Notes: generated from the letters alone by a model not told the origin. A stretch of 64,000 nucleotides of DNA from Trichostrongylus colubriformis (GCA_963978905.1 OZ022257.1:28039274-28103273); one strand, 5' to 3'; counted from the first letter of the stretch, positions 47,601 to 59,021 are shown. Numbers and translations: made by a program.

Positions 47601-50600
47601 CTCATCCCCAGCATCCTTCCAGATACCCAGATACTCTATATTCTGGCTGACTGCTACCATTGAAACCCTCACCATCCATAGGAGCGTTTTCACTTTACCT
47701 TAAAGGCACCGGGAGGGGGCAAGGGCGGAATAACGTTTACAAAAACAATGGCGTTTGAAAACAAAGATATGGGTTCGGTAGACACAATGTGTAGCGAAAC
47801 CGGCCTTGAAAAACGCGCCATAGGGCGCTATTTGCCCCCAGGGCAAATAGCGCCCTAAGTCGGGGGGAGACGCAACTTTGCGTCGACGTCGAAGCTCCTT
47901 TCCCTTACTAGGCTTAGGCTAAAATTGATACCCCTCCTCCCACATTAAAAAGCATCTGTTCATCTGCTTCAGCCTAACCCTAGGAAGGGAAAGAAGCTTT
48001 GACGTGGGTGAAAATTTTGCGTCTCCTCCCCCCTCCCCCGACTTTATTTGACCCGTAAGTACATCTAGAAACAATATAAGGAAGAACAAAGTAAAAACTA
48101 GAAGGAAAAAACAAATCTATAATAGAACCATCTTCTTTGGGCACCATGCCAAGGCGTCAAATTGGCGAGTTTGTGCAATGGCGGCCACTCAAACTCGTCC
48201 ACACTACGTCTGTTCTACAGTAAGCCAAAATTACCCCCTCCTGGTGTCTTTAGTGTACTGGTGTCTTTAGTGTATTGCAAAACGGTGTAATGACCGTAAC
48301 TGGATCTGGTCACCATAACGAGGTTTCCGTATTTCCGGGAACGATGATGTGGTAGCAGATTTGCAAGGCAGTCAGTTCGAACATTCGTTATGAGACAAAC
48401 TCCACTGCAAGCGACGAATTTTCTGCGGGGAACCAGCATTTCTAGCTGTTGCTGTTAATCCTGAGATTTTGATAGGGCTGCGGCCGTCTCGACATCGTAG
48501 CGCTTTCCAATGATTTGCTACAGAATTTTCGTAAATTTCCTTCATTTTCGCCGGTTTGCAAAATTTGAGGACGTTAGATGAAGAAGCATACGTCACCAAA
48601 ATCTGGATGTCATTCCTGTTCGTCTCTCCTGTTATTTCATAGTCCATCGATATGTGTTATAGCACGGTGCACATTAGGCGAAACTTCATTTTTCTTCTCA
48701 ACTTATTGTACCACAGTGTTTAAATACCAGTGAACGTTGTTGTGTCGTTTTTCTGCTCCTAGAAGAGAAGAGCAGCGAACAAAATGCAATTTTTATAAGT
48801 CGATTGAAATGCATTTCAGATGAAATTGTTGCTCTCAAGCGACTAAAAATTGAGAAGGAGCGAGAAGGGTTCCCTATTACCGCTCTCAGAGAAATCAACA
48901 TGCTTTTGAAGGCAGGCAAGCATGAAAACATCGTGAACGTTCGTTTACCTGCTTATTGCTTTTTCAGAATTCTGAATCAAGTTCATTATTGTGAACTCAG
49001 TAACTTTTAGGTTCAAGAGATATTGATAGGGAGTAATGCGGATAAAATATATCTAGCCATGGAATTTGTGGAGCACGATATGAAAAATCTAATGGACACT
49101 ATGCACAAGCGCGGAAAACGTTTCACCTTCGGTTAGTTCGATTTTATGCTATTCTTGTAAAGGATGTAATTGACTATCCAAGAACCTCACTGTCTTCGTG
49201 TTTGGAAGTTATGAAATATTTTATACAGTTTTAATAATTGCCAATAGTATAATCTGTTTCTTGGCGCGTCATTGGTTCGGTCTCATTCAGCATGGAAGTA
49301 GTTTTCGTGCTTCCGCTCTATCAACGATTTGAGAGGACATCTAATGCATCAGTCAGTGTTCTTCACTTTTCTTAAAAAACCACTCTGCCGGTTCCATGCG
49401 AGTCTATACAGGCTGCTGCAATGTATTAAGAGTCTGGTAAAGCAACGAGGTATCAAAATGAATGTTACTGGTGAATGTGAATAACAGACATTTCCAACAA
49501 ACATTCCATGATATCGAATCTGGAACGGCGCTCCTTCGCGACGATGACACGTAGTTCCAAAATGATATGTTCTCAGAATTCGGCTCTGTGACTTGCATAC
49601 ACTCACTATAACGGCCAGGAAAGAATCTGCCGTGGTTGCAGGTGCTCGTCGTGGAGAACATTTCTTCCAGTCTTCCTTCATGCTTTGACAGTGTTTTTCT
49701 TCTTACTTTTGCATGAGCAGTGTTCGACGAAGGGTTTGAATTGTGAGAAATAGAGCAGGCTTCGCGCTCCAAGATGAAACTGAATACTAGAGCAGCTTAC
49801 AGTCTGGTGAATTGGAGGGGCGTTACTCCGCGACAATGACACGTATGTAGTTCCAAAATTTCACAAATCTGACAATATTCATGTCAAGGCCAATTGGCAG
49901 AACTAACTCAACGGTGGCATAGAGAAGCGTATGTGTCACTTAATTATTTCTTACTTCGAACCCTACCCTACTTCGAACTTGGACTGAAAGACGTGATCAG
50001 TGCAACAGTGGTCTCAGAACTGCGTCCACGACTTCACCACCTCGACACAATAACCACGAAATGTGCCCGATCTTAATCCGCACGACTTTTTCTTCACAGT
50101 GTCTCAGAGAGCAAAAGTTGCGCTCATTACAACTCAATCATTCTTTCCAAGGCTATTCATGCGGATGTAGGGGCGTTTGAACGGCGGTCACCTGCGGCAT
50201 TTGCTGTTCCTCGCCGTCCACGTCGGTGTGTACGGGCCAAAGGCGAACTTATCAAGTACTGTGTAACATGTCTTTTGATCATCTATCATTCGAGTAAAGT
50301 TGATGTTGAAACCATCTCTCCCTAGGCGTGCTAACTTTGTCATCGGTTCAGTACTTGCAGCATATTGTAGAAAATACCGTTTGCATCGGATGCCCCTCAA
50401 TTGTTGCATGAGCCAAAATTCTCAGAGGGATCCTATTCTGAATGGAAGTCAGATTTGTGGCTCATGTTATTGCTAGATAACTAGTCTATGCCGAGCATTG
50501 TACTATTTGCTTCGTATCAGTGAAGCTGCTAATTTAAGGGTTTTCAGGCGAGCAAAAAACTTTAATGAGACAATTGTTATCTGGATTGAAACACCTCCAT

Positions 50601-52647
50601 GACAATTGGATTTTACATCGTGATTTGAAAACCTCTAATTTGTTATTTTCACATAAAGGTATACTGAAGGTGGGTCTAGTTATCTATACTTCTGTATGCA
50701 ACAAATATAGCATCATGTGCATTGCAGATCGCCGACTTCGGTCTTGCGAGAGAGTATGGAGATCCGCTGAGGGCATATACGGCGGTCGTCGTAACCTTAT
50801 GGTATCGTGCACCAGAATTACTTCTTGGTCAAAAGGTGTTTAGGCTTTGTTATAATTTGGAGTGTGTACAAGAATGTTTATTTAGATGCCTACAAGGTTA
50901 AGAGGCACCAGCAGGGGTAAGGGAAAACTGAGATCTGGGAGTACATGTTCTCTAAAAACGAACCTTCTACTCCAAACAAGTCATATGTGGCGAAAATTTC
51001 ATTGCAAATGCGGCTTGGGGTCTTATGACGACCCCGCAACATGGCATGTCGTCCTGCGGTCGTGCGGCCGGGCGAGTCGCCGGGTAGGGGCGGGAAAACG
51101 GTTGCGGCTGGCTGATTTAGACTCTGGCCTGTCTGCAGTCCACCCCGGCTAATAACGCAGAGGGACGCGAGAGAGAAGTGGGATTTTCGGGTTCCTTCTT
51201 CGATTTTTCTTTCGCAGCTCTACTCTTATGTTGCTGAGCACCTCTACTATCATAATCCCCCAGTTTGCCAAATTTACTACTCCTGGTGTCTTCAAGAACT
51301 TCCCTGCTATGAATCTATGCTGCTCATCATACCCGAATTAGACAGATAGGTACAATAGCTGCATTCTAAGATACCTCTGTAGACCGTAAGGAGTTTGTAA
51401 ACTGCATTGGAAAGCAACTGGATAATACACGACACAGCGTCTTTGCGCATGCGGTCAAGAGTGGCCATCATTTGCCGTGATACTTTTCGTCATGAGCCGT
51501 TCCTTATTTCAGCCCCCTCGTCCTTCCATACCAGTTAATTGTTCATTTTCAAGAATAGTGAAGTGTGGAAAGAGAATAGTTGTTTTCAGCTTTACTCTAC
51601 TCCGATTGATCTTTGGTCAGTTGGATGTATAATGGGGGAATTCGTTCTTCTGAAGCCACTCTTTCCTGGAAATGGCGAATTGGACGAAATAAACAAGATA
51701 TTCACGGTACGATTCTTAGTACTTTCTAAGCAGATTTTGGTTGTAATAGTAAGTCTATCAGAATCAGTGCTGCTATATGAATATACTTTGAAGGAACTTG
51801 GAACTCCATCTGAGAGCATATGGGAAGGTTACAGTGAACTCCCTGGTCCGAAAATGGTGAGTGCTGTTTTCGCTATGGCCGATTCTAAGTACGCTCTACA
51901 TCTCCCTTTTTAACCACATGTTGGAGCGAATACGCTTTTCCTAGATCATTATTTTGAGATGAAACTCGGCAACTTTCCCTACAACCAGTTGCGAAAAAAA
52001 TTCCCTGCATCAGTAATGAACGAAAGCGGATTCAAGCTGTTGAACAGGTGTGTCGCTTTAAAAATCATATTTTTTTAGCCTCGTTGACATAACTAATCAA
52101 GAGCACCTTTATGTACGTGTTAAATTATTTGCCTTACAATCGAAGTTCAAGAAAAGTTTTGCTTATCATAGCATCCGTACATTGACGTTCCAAATGCTAA
52201 CTTTTAAGATTTTTGACCTACGATCCTAAGCGACGTATCACTGCTGAGGAAGCGCTCAATGACAAGTGGCTTACGTGAGTGCCAAAAACTGATCTGAATT
52301 TAATCATCTTATTCTAAGGTTAGTCGCACATTCTATTAGACATTTTGTGCTATGAATTTTTAGCGAGGATCCGAAGCCGACTCCGCCTGAGATGTTTCCT
52401 ACTTTCCCAGCAAAAAGTGAGCAACATCGAGCTCCTCCACCAAAAGCAGATAAAGCGAATAAGAAAGCAGAGATAATGGTAAGTTCGTGCTCAGTGTAAA
52501 CAGCCCTAAGGCAAACCGTTTCCTCTCTGATGTACGAACGTGGTTCAGAATCCGGAACGTGCAAAGTTGCTCGCCGATCTCAAGGTGCGACCGGATCAGG
52601 TAACGTCCGGTTCATTCTCACTGAAATTTGATAAAACAAGATTTTGA
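41698..52647 (+). CDS. cdk-11: Cyclin-dependent kinase 11 (PITSLRE kinase), complete, 20 exons
   Basis: Nuclear Ser/Thr kinase that works with cyclin L in transcription and splicing. Exons: 41698-41764, 44725-44819, 44870-44966, 45024-45085, 45880-45995, 46102-46196, 46278-46397, 46759-47024, 47080-47158, 47212-47310, 48820-48938, 49011-49131, 50548-50669, 50728-50835, 51590-51706, 51794-51856, 51959-52047, 52209-52274, 52364-52478, 52549-52647. The total is 2115 nt, 704 residues, with phases consistent throughout. Residues 1-330 are Arg/Glu/Lys-rich and acidic, as in CDK11. The kinase domain follows: glycine loop [11 protein letters not shown], lysine in EIVALKRL, the helix motif PITALRE (PITSLRE in human), [36 protein letters not shown]. 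The C-terminus has FSLKF, as in human CDK11, plus a short tail. All catalytic residues are present. Two acceptors (TTTTGAG at 45879 and 51958) are atypical. Confidence 0.95.
41765..44724. other. First cdk-11 intron
   Basis: A 3 kb intron. It contains the reversed copy of a dispersed GC-rich repeat (43235-43480) and chance ORFs at 41731-42141 and 42829-43425 (minus), which overlap repeat sequence and match no family. Confidence 0.45.
43235..43480 (-). repeat. Dispersed GC-rich repeat family Y, copy 1 (reverse)
   Basis: The complement shares AGAACATGT, GGGCGAGT, AAGGCACCGGGAGGG and neighbouring blocks with copies at 45165, 47700 and 50885. Confidence 0.6.
45165..45560 (+). repeat. Dispersed GC-rich repeat family Y, copy 2
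   Basis: Contains GTGGGAGTACATGTTCTCTG and TCTGGCCTGTCTGCAGTCCA, both also in copy 4 (50885-51290). It lies in the cdk-11 intron 45086-45879. Confidence 0.75.
45675..45879. mobile_element. MITE ending at a cdk-11 splice acceptor
   Basis: Inverted repeats of about 55 bp. The left arm has ACGCGATAATCAGATTAGTG and CTTGGGGCGAGT; the right arm has ACTTGCCCCAAG and CACTAATCTGATTATCG. The right end (GTGTGCTTTTGAG) supplies the AG acceptor of the exon at 45880. Confidence 0.8.
47700..47820 (+). repeat. Dispersed GC-rich repeat family Y, copy 3 (partial)
   Basis: AAGGCACCGGGAGGGGGCAAG and GTAGCGAAACCGGCCTTG resemble the start of copy 2. Confidence 0.55.
47822..48050. repeat. Foldback with perfect inner hairpin
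   Basis: AGGGCGCTATTTGCCC and its exact complement pair at 47822-47857. Beyond them, GTCGGGGGGAGACGCAA at about 47862 pairs with its imperfect complement near 48020-48040 and TAGGCTTAGGCT with AGCCTAACCCTA. Confidence 0.75.
49132..50547. other. cdk-11 intron, possible decayed mariner sequence
   Basis: A 1.4 kb intron. CGATGACACGTAGTTCCAAAAT occurs twice (about 49540 and 49832, slightly changed). A plus-strand PDLNPHDFF at about 50070 resembles a mariner transposase motif, but the surrounding translation does not. Confidence 0.35.
50885..51290 (+). repeat. Dispersed GC-rich repeat family Y, copy 4
   Basis: Full-length-looking copy in the cdk-11 intron 50836-51589, similar to 45165-45560 (GGGAGTACATGTTCTCT, CTCTGGCCTGTCTGCAGTCC, AACGCAGAGGGRCGCG). 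Confidence 0.75.
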
Positions 52648-55130
52648 AGTCTTGGGATAGGATCAACATTACCAGTTGAAAAATAGCTTACTGTGAATAG
52701 AAACTCTTCATCGTACACTGATGGTTGTAACTACCGTTGTTAATGCCTCATGTTTCACATGTAATTATTAGGTTTTGTTCTCGACGTTATTATTGAATTC
52801 TAATGAATTATTCCGTTTTCCAAAAGCCACCCCTGTGAATATGGAGGGTATACGAGTAAATATCTTACAATTTGCGTATGTCAAATGTACTGCCAACAGA
52901 ATTTGCTCCTAAATTAACAAATGCAAAGCGGCTGTGAGAATGTGCTTCATGGTTGATATTCTGTATTTTGTACTGTATCTATTGACATATGGAAAATATG
53001 AGGAGGAACGCTAGGATTCGGCTGTATTCAAAGGGTTTATGTAAAGGGCAGATATGCTCTTTTTTTGGGAGTACCAGTGGTAAAGAAACGGTTCTCATTA
53101 TGTGAAGCCCCCTGTAGCTCGATGCCTTCTCTACTTTCAAAGCATTTAGGGGTGGGCAAATACTGGAAAGATTGAATGCTAATGGAGTTCGGGGGCTTGC
53201 CTGTCGAGGAGTGCCGCTGACATCTTGATTGCCTCACTTTCAGATGTTGAATAGCATTTTTTGTTATGAACTGACCATTCGATCCTGATTATATCGGAGC
53301 ACTGGCAAATAAGCACCATTCGGATGCAATCGCAGACTCCTGTGATCCCATGTGGGTTGGGACAATCCTTGGAAAGTTCCAACTTCAAATCGTAGAGGAA
53401 TTCTTGCGCGAAAGCAACACCGGCGATGCAAATACGATCGGTGAAACATTAGGCTGCGGTTATACCGTGCGGGCCGTCGTCCGGACCGGCCGGTTAGGAC
53501 GATCCGCACCGTATAACCTAGCCTTAGATAAATTATAAGCAATGCCATGGAGCACGCTTACATTACTGAGCGCCTTGGTAATCCACCAACACAAAACCAC
53601 CCCCCAAAGGTGAAAGGTGAAATTGTTTCACCTCAGAACACACCAGCAATGAGTGCAGGAGACTGAACACACCAGCAATGAGTGTAGGAGACCAAATTGT
53701 AAACGCTGTAACAGTACACGACGAATTTCTTTCTGTATCAAAACGAGGGCACAACTCCTGGCAGCAAATCAGAACACCAACCAATCGAAGTTGAGCCCGG
53801 CACAAAAAGTAGTGTACAACTACCTGACGACGGCACAAGACTAACAAGGAAGGGCCATCAGGTCATGGTGAGCTTTTTCAAAACGGTTTTTTGCATTTTA
53901 TAAGGTCTCATACCCGGTTTCGAATTCGGCTAAATGGTTTTGGGAGGCCCAAAAAATGAGTGACAAAAGTTGCTAGAAAGAAGCATTTTCACCAGCTTGC
54001 TGCAATGCTTTCCAGCTGCGGCGTGCAGTGTATGCATATCAGAAGACTGTCTTCAAACCTACGCCAAAACCACTGCGAGCTGGTTCAAAAATGTAGAATC
54101 TCTTATGGTAACTGCTAAACGAAGCAAAGAAAAATAATAGGGGATTCAAAGGTCAAACTTCGCGTAGCGGTTGGATGGCCGAATGGATAGTGGGATGGAC
54201 TGCTATTGGCACAGTGGAGGAGGCGAATGTAGTTCAACTCTTTTCGGCGTCTATTTTTTTGCACTTTCTCAACTTTCTTTGCCTAGCGCTAAACTACTTG
54301 CCCACATGCAAAATGGATGCGGTTTTCGTTGCTGGTGCACCAAACTGACCCCGTTTACAAGTTTTCAGTAGCTAACTTATTTGGACTTTTCAGCGACCCT
54401 AGCACGCGTGCCAGGCGTTTCCGTGTCAAACTAGTGTGCTATTCGTGCTATAGAGACCCAATTAGACCTAGATGCAAAATATTATCCAAATTGAGATTTT
54501 GACCCAAACTCAAGACAATGGAATGGACATGGGCACACAGTCACTGTTCTACTTGTACACACGAACAACTTACAGCCTCGATTAAATGCATTGGAGCATG
54601 TGTAAAATCAACGCATTCCAAGTGAACTGCACCCAGCAACACTATGCGTTGGAAAAAAATAGCAGAGTAAAAAAATAATAGCATTCCCTTATTTCGGCTA
54701 CCGACCTCATTTCGTTGAGTGTTCTTTACTATGGTAGTAGTAGTACTATTGGTCACCCAATTTCCGAGTTTGGGTCAAAACCACGATCAGGCTGAATACA
54801 TGTTACCCAGGGTAGTTCGACCCCCTGAGCATGAATATCACACGTGCTTTGGGGGAAAACCCCTAGTTTCCTTGTTATCGGCGTTGGCAGGTCCAAACAA
54901 ATCAATTCCTGATACGCAAAAATACTGAAGATACGGTTCCCTGGCAGGATGAAAATTGACTTTGCACACATTTTGCACGTGCGGTCACACATGAGCACAA
55001 ATGGATGAAAACTAGAAATGCAGTAAAGGATCTGATGTCCTCTTAGCATCAGATTCCCTTTTTGCTATTCACTGGCCTCGAGTCGCGACTCCATCGCTCC
55101 TACGGCGATCCCAACACATCATCGGTTATA
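52648..55130. other. Intergenic region downstream of cdk-11
   Basis: Holds the cdk-11 3' UTR (no AATAAA close to the stop; a variant AATGAA lies near 52802), a hairpin at 53451-53524 and a 29-bp tandem duplication at 53636-53693. Short ORFs match no family. The left end of the Ty3-like element's LTR must lie near or in the right part. Confidence 0.45.
53451..53524. repeat. GC-rich hairpin
   Basis: The left arm AGGCTGCGGTTATACCGTGC pairs with the right arm GCACCGTATAACCTAGCCT; the centre has GGACCGGCCGG. Related in form to other small palindromic insertions here. Confidence 0.75.
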
Positions 55131-55457
55131 TGATTTATGATCCACGACACAAACATTCATAAGGCACACAAATGACAACAAGATACTTCCAGGTAATGGA
55201 CCAGAGATCAGTGAACTGGGAAGCACGGTAAGTGCAGGCGAAGGTTCGACCGGTCGCGTCACGGTCCGACGGCCGAGTCCTCGTCATCGTCCTCTTCCCG
55301 GCTCCGCCCATTCGGTCCTCTTCTGTCCGGTCATCTGGAAACAAAGGGCCTAGAACATAAACATCAGACACAGTTATGCAGAATTCCCTGACCCCGGTTA
55401 GATAAGAGAAACATGGAAAATATGATATTCTAGATTTCAACTCCCTGAACCCTTACA
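55130..55457 (-). repeat. 3' LTR start of the Ty3-like element (inner edge defined, outer edge not)
   Basis: On the minus strand TGTAAGGGTTCAGGGAG follows a purine tract directly, as expected for an LTR start. A TG...CA structure cannot be completed without the 5' LTR. Confidence 0.55.
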
Positions 55458-55470
55458 TCTCCCCCTTACC
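55458..55470 (-). other. Polypurine tract
   Basis: GGTAAGGGGGAGA on the minus strand, 18 nt past the helicase stop and directly before the LTR TG. Such tracts prime plus-strand synthesis in LTR elements. Confidence 0.65.
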
Positions 55471-55488
55471 CTAAGTCCGTCCTCGGAC

Positions 55489-58400
55489 TTACGGCTGAAT
55501 AGGAGGTTGCATGGAGCTGTCGAAGAAGTGGAGGTCGGTCACGAGGCGGCGCTGCTTACACCAGCGAACCACGCTGGCCCACACAGCCGCCTTACGAAGG
55601 CAAGGAAGAAAGCCCAAGATAACCATACCATCCTTGGCGCGCGAAAGTGCAACGTTCAGACGTTTGACGTTTGGTAGACTGTCCGGAGATGTGATATCGG
55701 TGGTTTCGACGTTTGGTAGACTGTCCGGAGATGCGATATCGGTGTCCACGCTGGGTTGGTGACTATATCTAAAACAGAACGAGAACTTACCGCTACCGCC
55801 AACGGGATGTTTTGGATGCCCACGTAGGGAGGCAACTGCTTACTATCCCCAATAAGCGTTATGCTTGCTCTGGGAAATCGCGATATAAGTGCCATTAATG
55901 TAGCTTCCGGCACCATCGAAGCTTCGTCTAAAATAAATCTGTGCCAAGAATTACCGATTCTACGCCACAAACCTTTCTTGTGCGTGAGGTTAAGTGCTGT
56001 AGATACCGAACAAAGGTACACATGTGGCTGATACAACTTAATGAATTTGCCCGTGAGAACTTTCAGTTGCCATGAAGTACGTTCTTCCAGGAACAGAAGC
56101 TGCTTGTGCTCCTTGTTAACAATATTGATATTGGTACCTGAAAAGATGAATTCACGTAATTGGCGCCGTTCGTCGGCGAATCGCTTGAATGACTTATACA
56201 AAGCCTTGGACAGTAGATGCCCATGAGTCTCATGGAAGTTTTCCATGAGGCTCTGTAGAGAAAATGGAGACTTGTACTTGATGTTTTGTGCAGCAGTTTC
56301 ACTGACATACCGTACCGCTCTGATGTGCTCCGATTGCAGCTCTTCAATTTTCGCACCGATGACATCCAACGCACTGTTCTGAACCGCTGTTACAAGAATC
56401 ACCTGATTTTGCTTGGCAGATTCCTCCGCCATTTTGGAGGCGCATACCGACTTACCGGCCCCGTACGCACTATCCACTATTTGGATAGGGCACTCTTTAT
56501 TATACATGTTGACCGCGTTGACTTGGTCCGGATTGAATTGTATTTGCGATCCTGCCACAGTGACAGTGATGGCGTCTAAATCGGGATAGTCGTACCCACT
56601 TACCTGCACGTCGCCCGACAGTAAGAGGCGAGCCGCCGTCCAACCCACCGTATTAGGCGTGAGCTGTGACATGGTAGAGTGCTCCATGAGTCTGAGGACG
56701 GGGTTGGCGCGGTCGTCCAGTGTGTGTAGGAACGTACCCACTGCGATCCGTTGGTTTTTCGAGGCTAATAGATAGGCCCTGAAGCGCACCCCGTCGGTTG
56801 TGTCCAGTCGAATGGTAAGCCCCTTGTATGGGACGCCCGACTGCCCATCCTGCCTTCTTACGCATTGGTATACGGAACTGCGCCAAAACAGGGAAGCTGT
56901 TAATGTCTGGCGAGGACCATATGGCCGCATGAACCGACGTGTCCGTGGATTCCGCGATGCAAGCTGCAATTGTTCCGCACGCCGTACTATACAATGGTGC
57001 TAGAAAAGAGCCGACCTCATGTGGGCGTTCACGGAATAAGTCAAAATTATGTAATTTTTTCTTTACCAGTTCCTGATGCTCCTTGCTGGTTAGTGTAATG
57101 TCAAATGGCGACGGGTCCTGACTCGGATGGTATGGAACGTCCGCCATATAGGACGTGAGTTCCTTTTTCTGATCCGTCCATGAACACGCAAATACCATGT
57201 AGTCCATTTGGCGTTCGCGAAATGGAGCTACTATGAAGGTGTCTGCATCCATCTGAAGGGCTTCGCTCGGAGCTCCCAGTCGGAAAAGTGATGCTCCCAC
57301 GATTCGGCGGTGACCTTACATGCACAACGAAATCCTGAAGGATTTCGTTTAATGGCTGTGATAAAACCTAAAGTCGGAGTGAGCTCGCGGTGTATTAAGG
57401 CAAACCGGCCCACCCGCCATACGTTGGGTTGACGGTATGCGATGGCCTCTGTCACCGTTTGCGGCAATTGCATGTCTGAGGTAGCAAACCTGATAGTGAC
57501 AGCCAAGGAATAGACCCATATCAGATCTCCTATGAGCATTTTTGTCAACGGTATGCCCCTCTTGCTTGTGACGATGTTTATAGCATAACAGTCGAGCTGT
57601 ATCGTGTGTAAGTCAAGACGGTCCGGAAGAGCGACCTCAGCACGCACGGTTTCCAGTTTTATGGCTTGTCCGTAGAAATCTTTAACCCTGTATAGTACGG
57701 GCAACCGTACCATCAAGAACCAAACCTCGAACCGTTAGGTTCTGTCCGTCGGGCGATGCTGATGCCACCAACGGCATCTTAGGTAATGGTTCCTTCTTTT
57801 CTCTCATTTCTACGAGGCGCGAACAATCGTTGTTTTTGCGGAAGTCCTCGATGGCCTTTGGACCGACAGCAGCTAAAATTGAAACTCCTCCCACAGGTTC
57901 GTGGTCTGGACTACATTGACTGGGGAAGAGACCATTAACGAGACCGCTGTACCCTGAAATAGGAATTTTTTCGAAATCCGATTCTGCTAGACTAGTATTG
58001 TACGCGTCTGTTACTGGTGGACTCGTTCCCATGGATGGTCGACAAATTTTTCCAAAGGCTTATTTAGTTTATGCTTTAATGCGTCGTCCTTTCGTTCGTA
58101 AGGTACGCGCCTAGGAACACCCCGCCTAGGAACACCCGCTCGAGACGAGCTAGCGACTGGACTCGGAGGTCGCACGGAGGTTTGGTCTACTAGTGATGCC
58201 AAGGTGTCTCCGGCAACGTCATCAGTGTTTGTCGCACGACTTTTCCCGGCGGTAGACGAGAGACTTTGAAAAGTTGTAGGTGCCGATTCCTGAGCTTGTG
58301 CTCCGGTAATGGGCTCGTTTAGTGAAGAACTGTCGTCGCTGTCTGAGTCAGTCGACGACGATTCGTCCGAAGATGAAGATCCATCGGAATCCGACGAACT

Positions 58401-58813
58401 ATCGGTCTTACTTGACGAACTTTTGTCGTCACGCAGTTTAAAGTATTTGGGTGCCGGTCCCTCAAGCGAGGTGACGAGCGAACTAAAGGACTTAGCTGTT
58501 TGTTCTGCTTCTACTTCCGTTGTTGTTGGATCAGGTAGAGGAGCAGACACGTCCATGGCGACGTCCATGGCTTCCATGACGTCCATGGCATCATCGTCCT
58601 TTTCTGATGGAGGATTGCTGCATTCCTTAGGACCTGCAAAAACTGCGAATATGCTTGGACGGTCGAAATAAAAGAAAAACAGGAGGTTCACAGGTTAAAA
58701 ATACCATCGTCCGTAGGAGTCTTCGGTTTAGGTGAAGGTTCCTCAAGTGAGGTAACGTTCAAGTCAGACTGATCGTCAATAGGATCAGACAGCGATTGGG
58801 GTTCTTGGTCCAT
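55489..58813 (-). pseudogene. UPF1/NAM7-like superfamily 1 helicase ORF of the Ty3-like element, frameshifted
   Basis: Exon 1 is 58705-58813 (MDQEPQSLSD...). An intron follows (58634-58704, GT...TTTTTGCAG), then a long second exon. The N-terminal part is acidic and Ser/Asp-rich. The helicase core is in 55656-56969: Walker A YGAGKS (56448-56462), DEAS (55917-55928), GDSKQLPPYVG, and at the end motif VI RLNVALSRAKDGMVILG. Frame changes near 58020, 57700, 57280 and 56870 and another near 55700 break it. The region between motif III and VI is almost absent, so this copy is inactive. It starts about 210 nt past the integrase stop and ends at the polypurine tract, so it lies inside the retroelement. 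The family unwinds RNA or DNA using ATP. Confidence 0.75.
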
Positions 58814-59021
58814 ACTATCTGCAAGTGAGAGAGATAGGTTATGAATGTCGTTTGTAAGCAGAAAGATGTGTAGCCGAAACAGTAAAGAAATATGTGAACA
58901 CGGAAATCATCGTAAAAAACGATATCGCCGTGAAACAATGCTATAGTGGCGGGAGAGGCGAATTGAGCAGTAAAGAAATTATGTGATTTGTTGGGAAGTA
59001 CGGCAGAAAGAAAAAGGTTAC

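Larger units (their letters stand above)
47311..48819. other. cdk-11 intron after the ATP-loop exon
   Basis: A 1.5 kb intron with a partial family Y repeat (47700-47820), a foldback (47822-48050) and a 91-codon minus-strand ORF (48372-48647) of no known family. Confidence 0.4.

Noticed and set aside
48372..48647. 91-codon minus-strand ORF in a cdk-11 intron
   Set aside because: No known motif; probably a repeat remnant or chance.
50040..50110. Mariner-like motif PDLNPHDFF
   Set aside because: A single short motif; flanking translation does not continue as a transposase and no terminal repeats were found.
54165..54255. tRNA-like segment with A-box-like TGGCCGAATGG and B-box-like AGTTCAACTC
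   Set aside because: No acceptor stem or cloverleaf could be drawn; at best a SINE fragment.
55779..55830. Apparent short intron in the helicase (GTAAGT...TTTTAG)
   Set aside because: Only about 22 bp, too short to splice, and the sequence is open and matches helicase sequence in frame.
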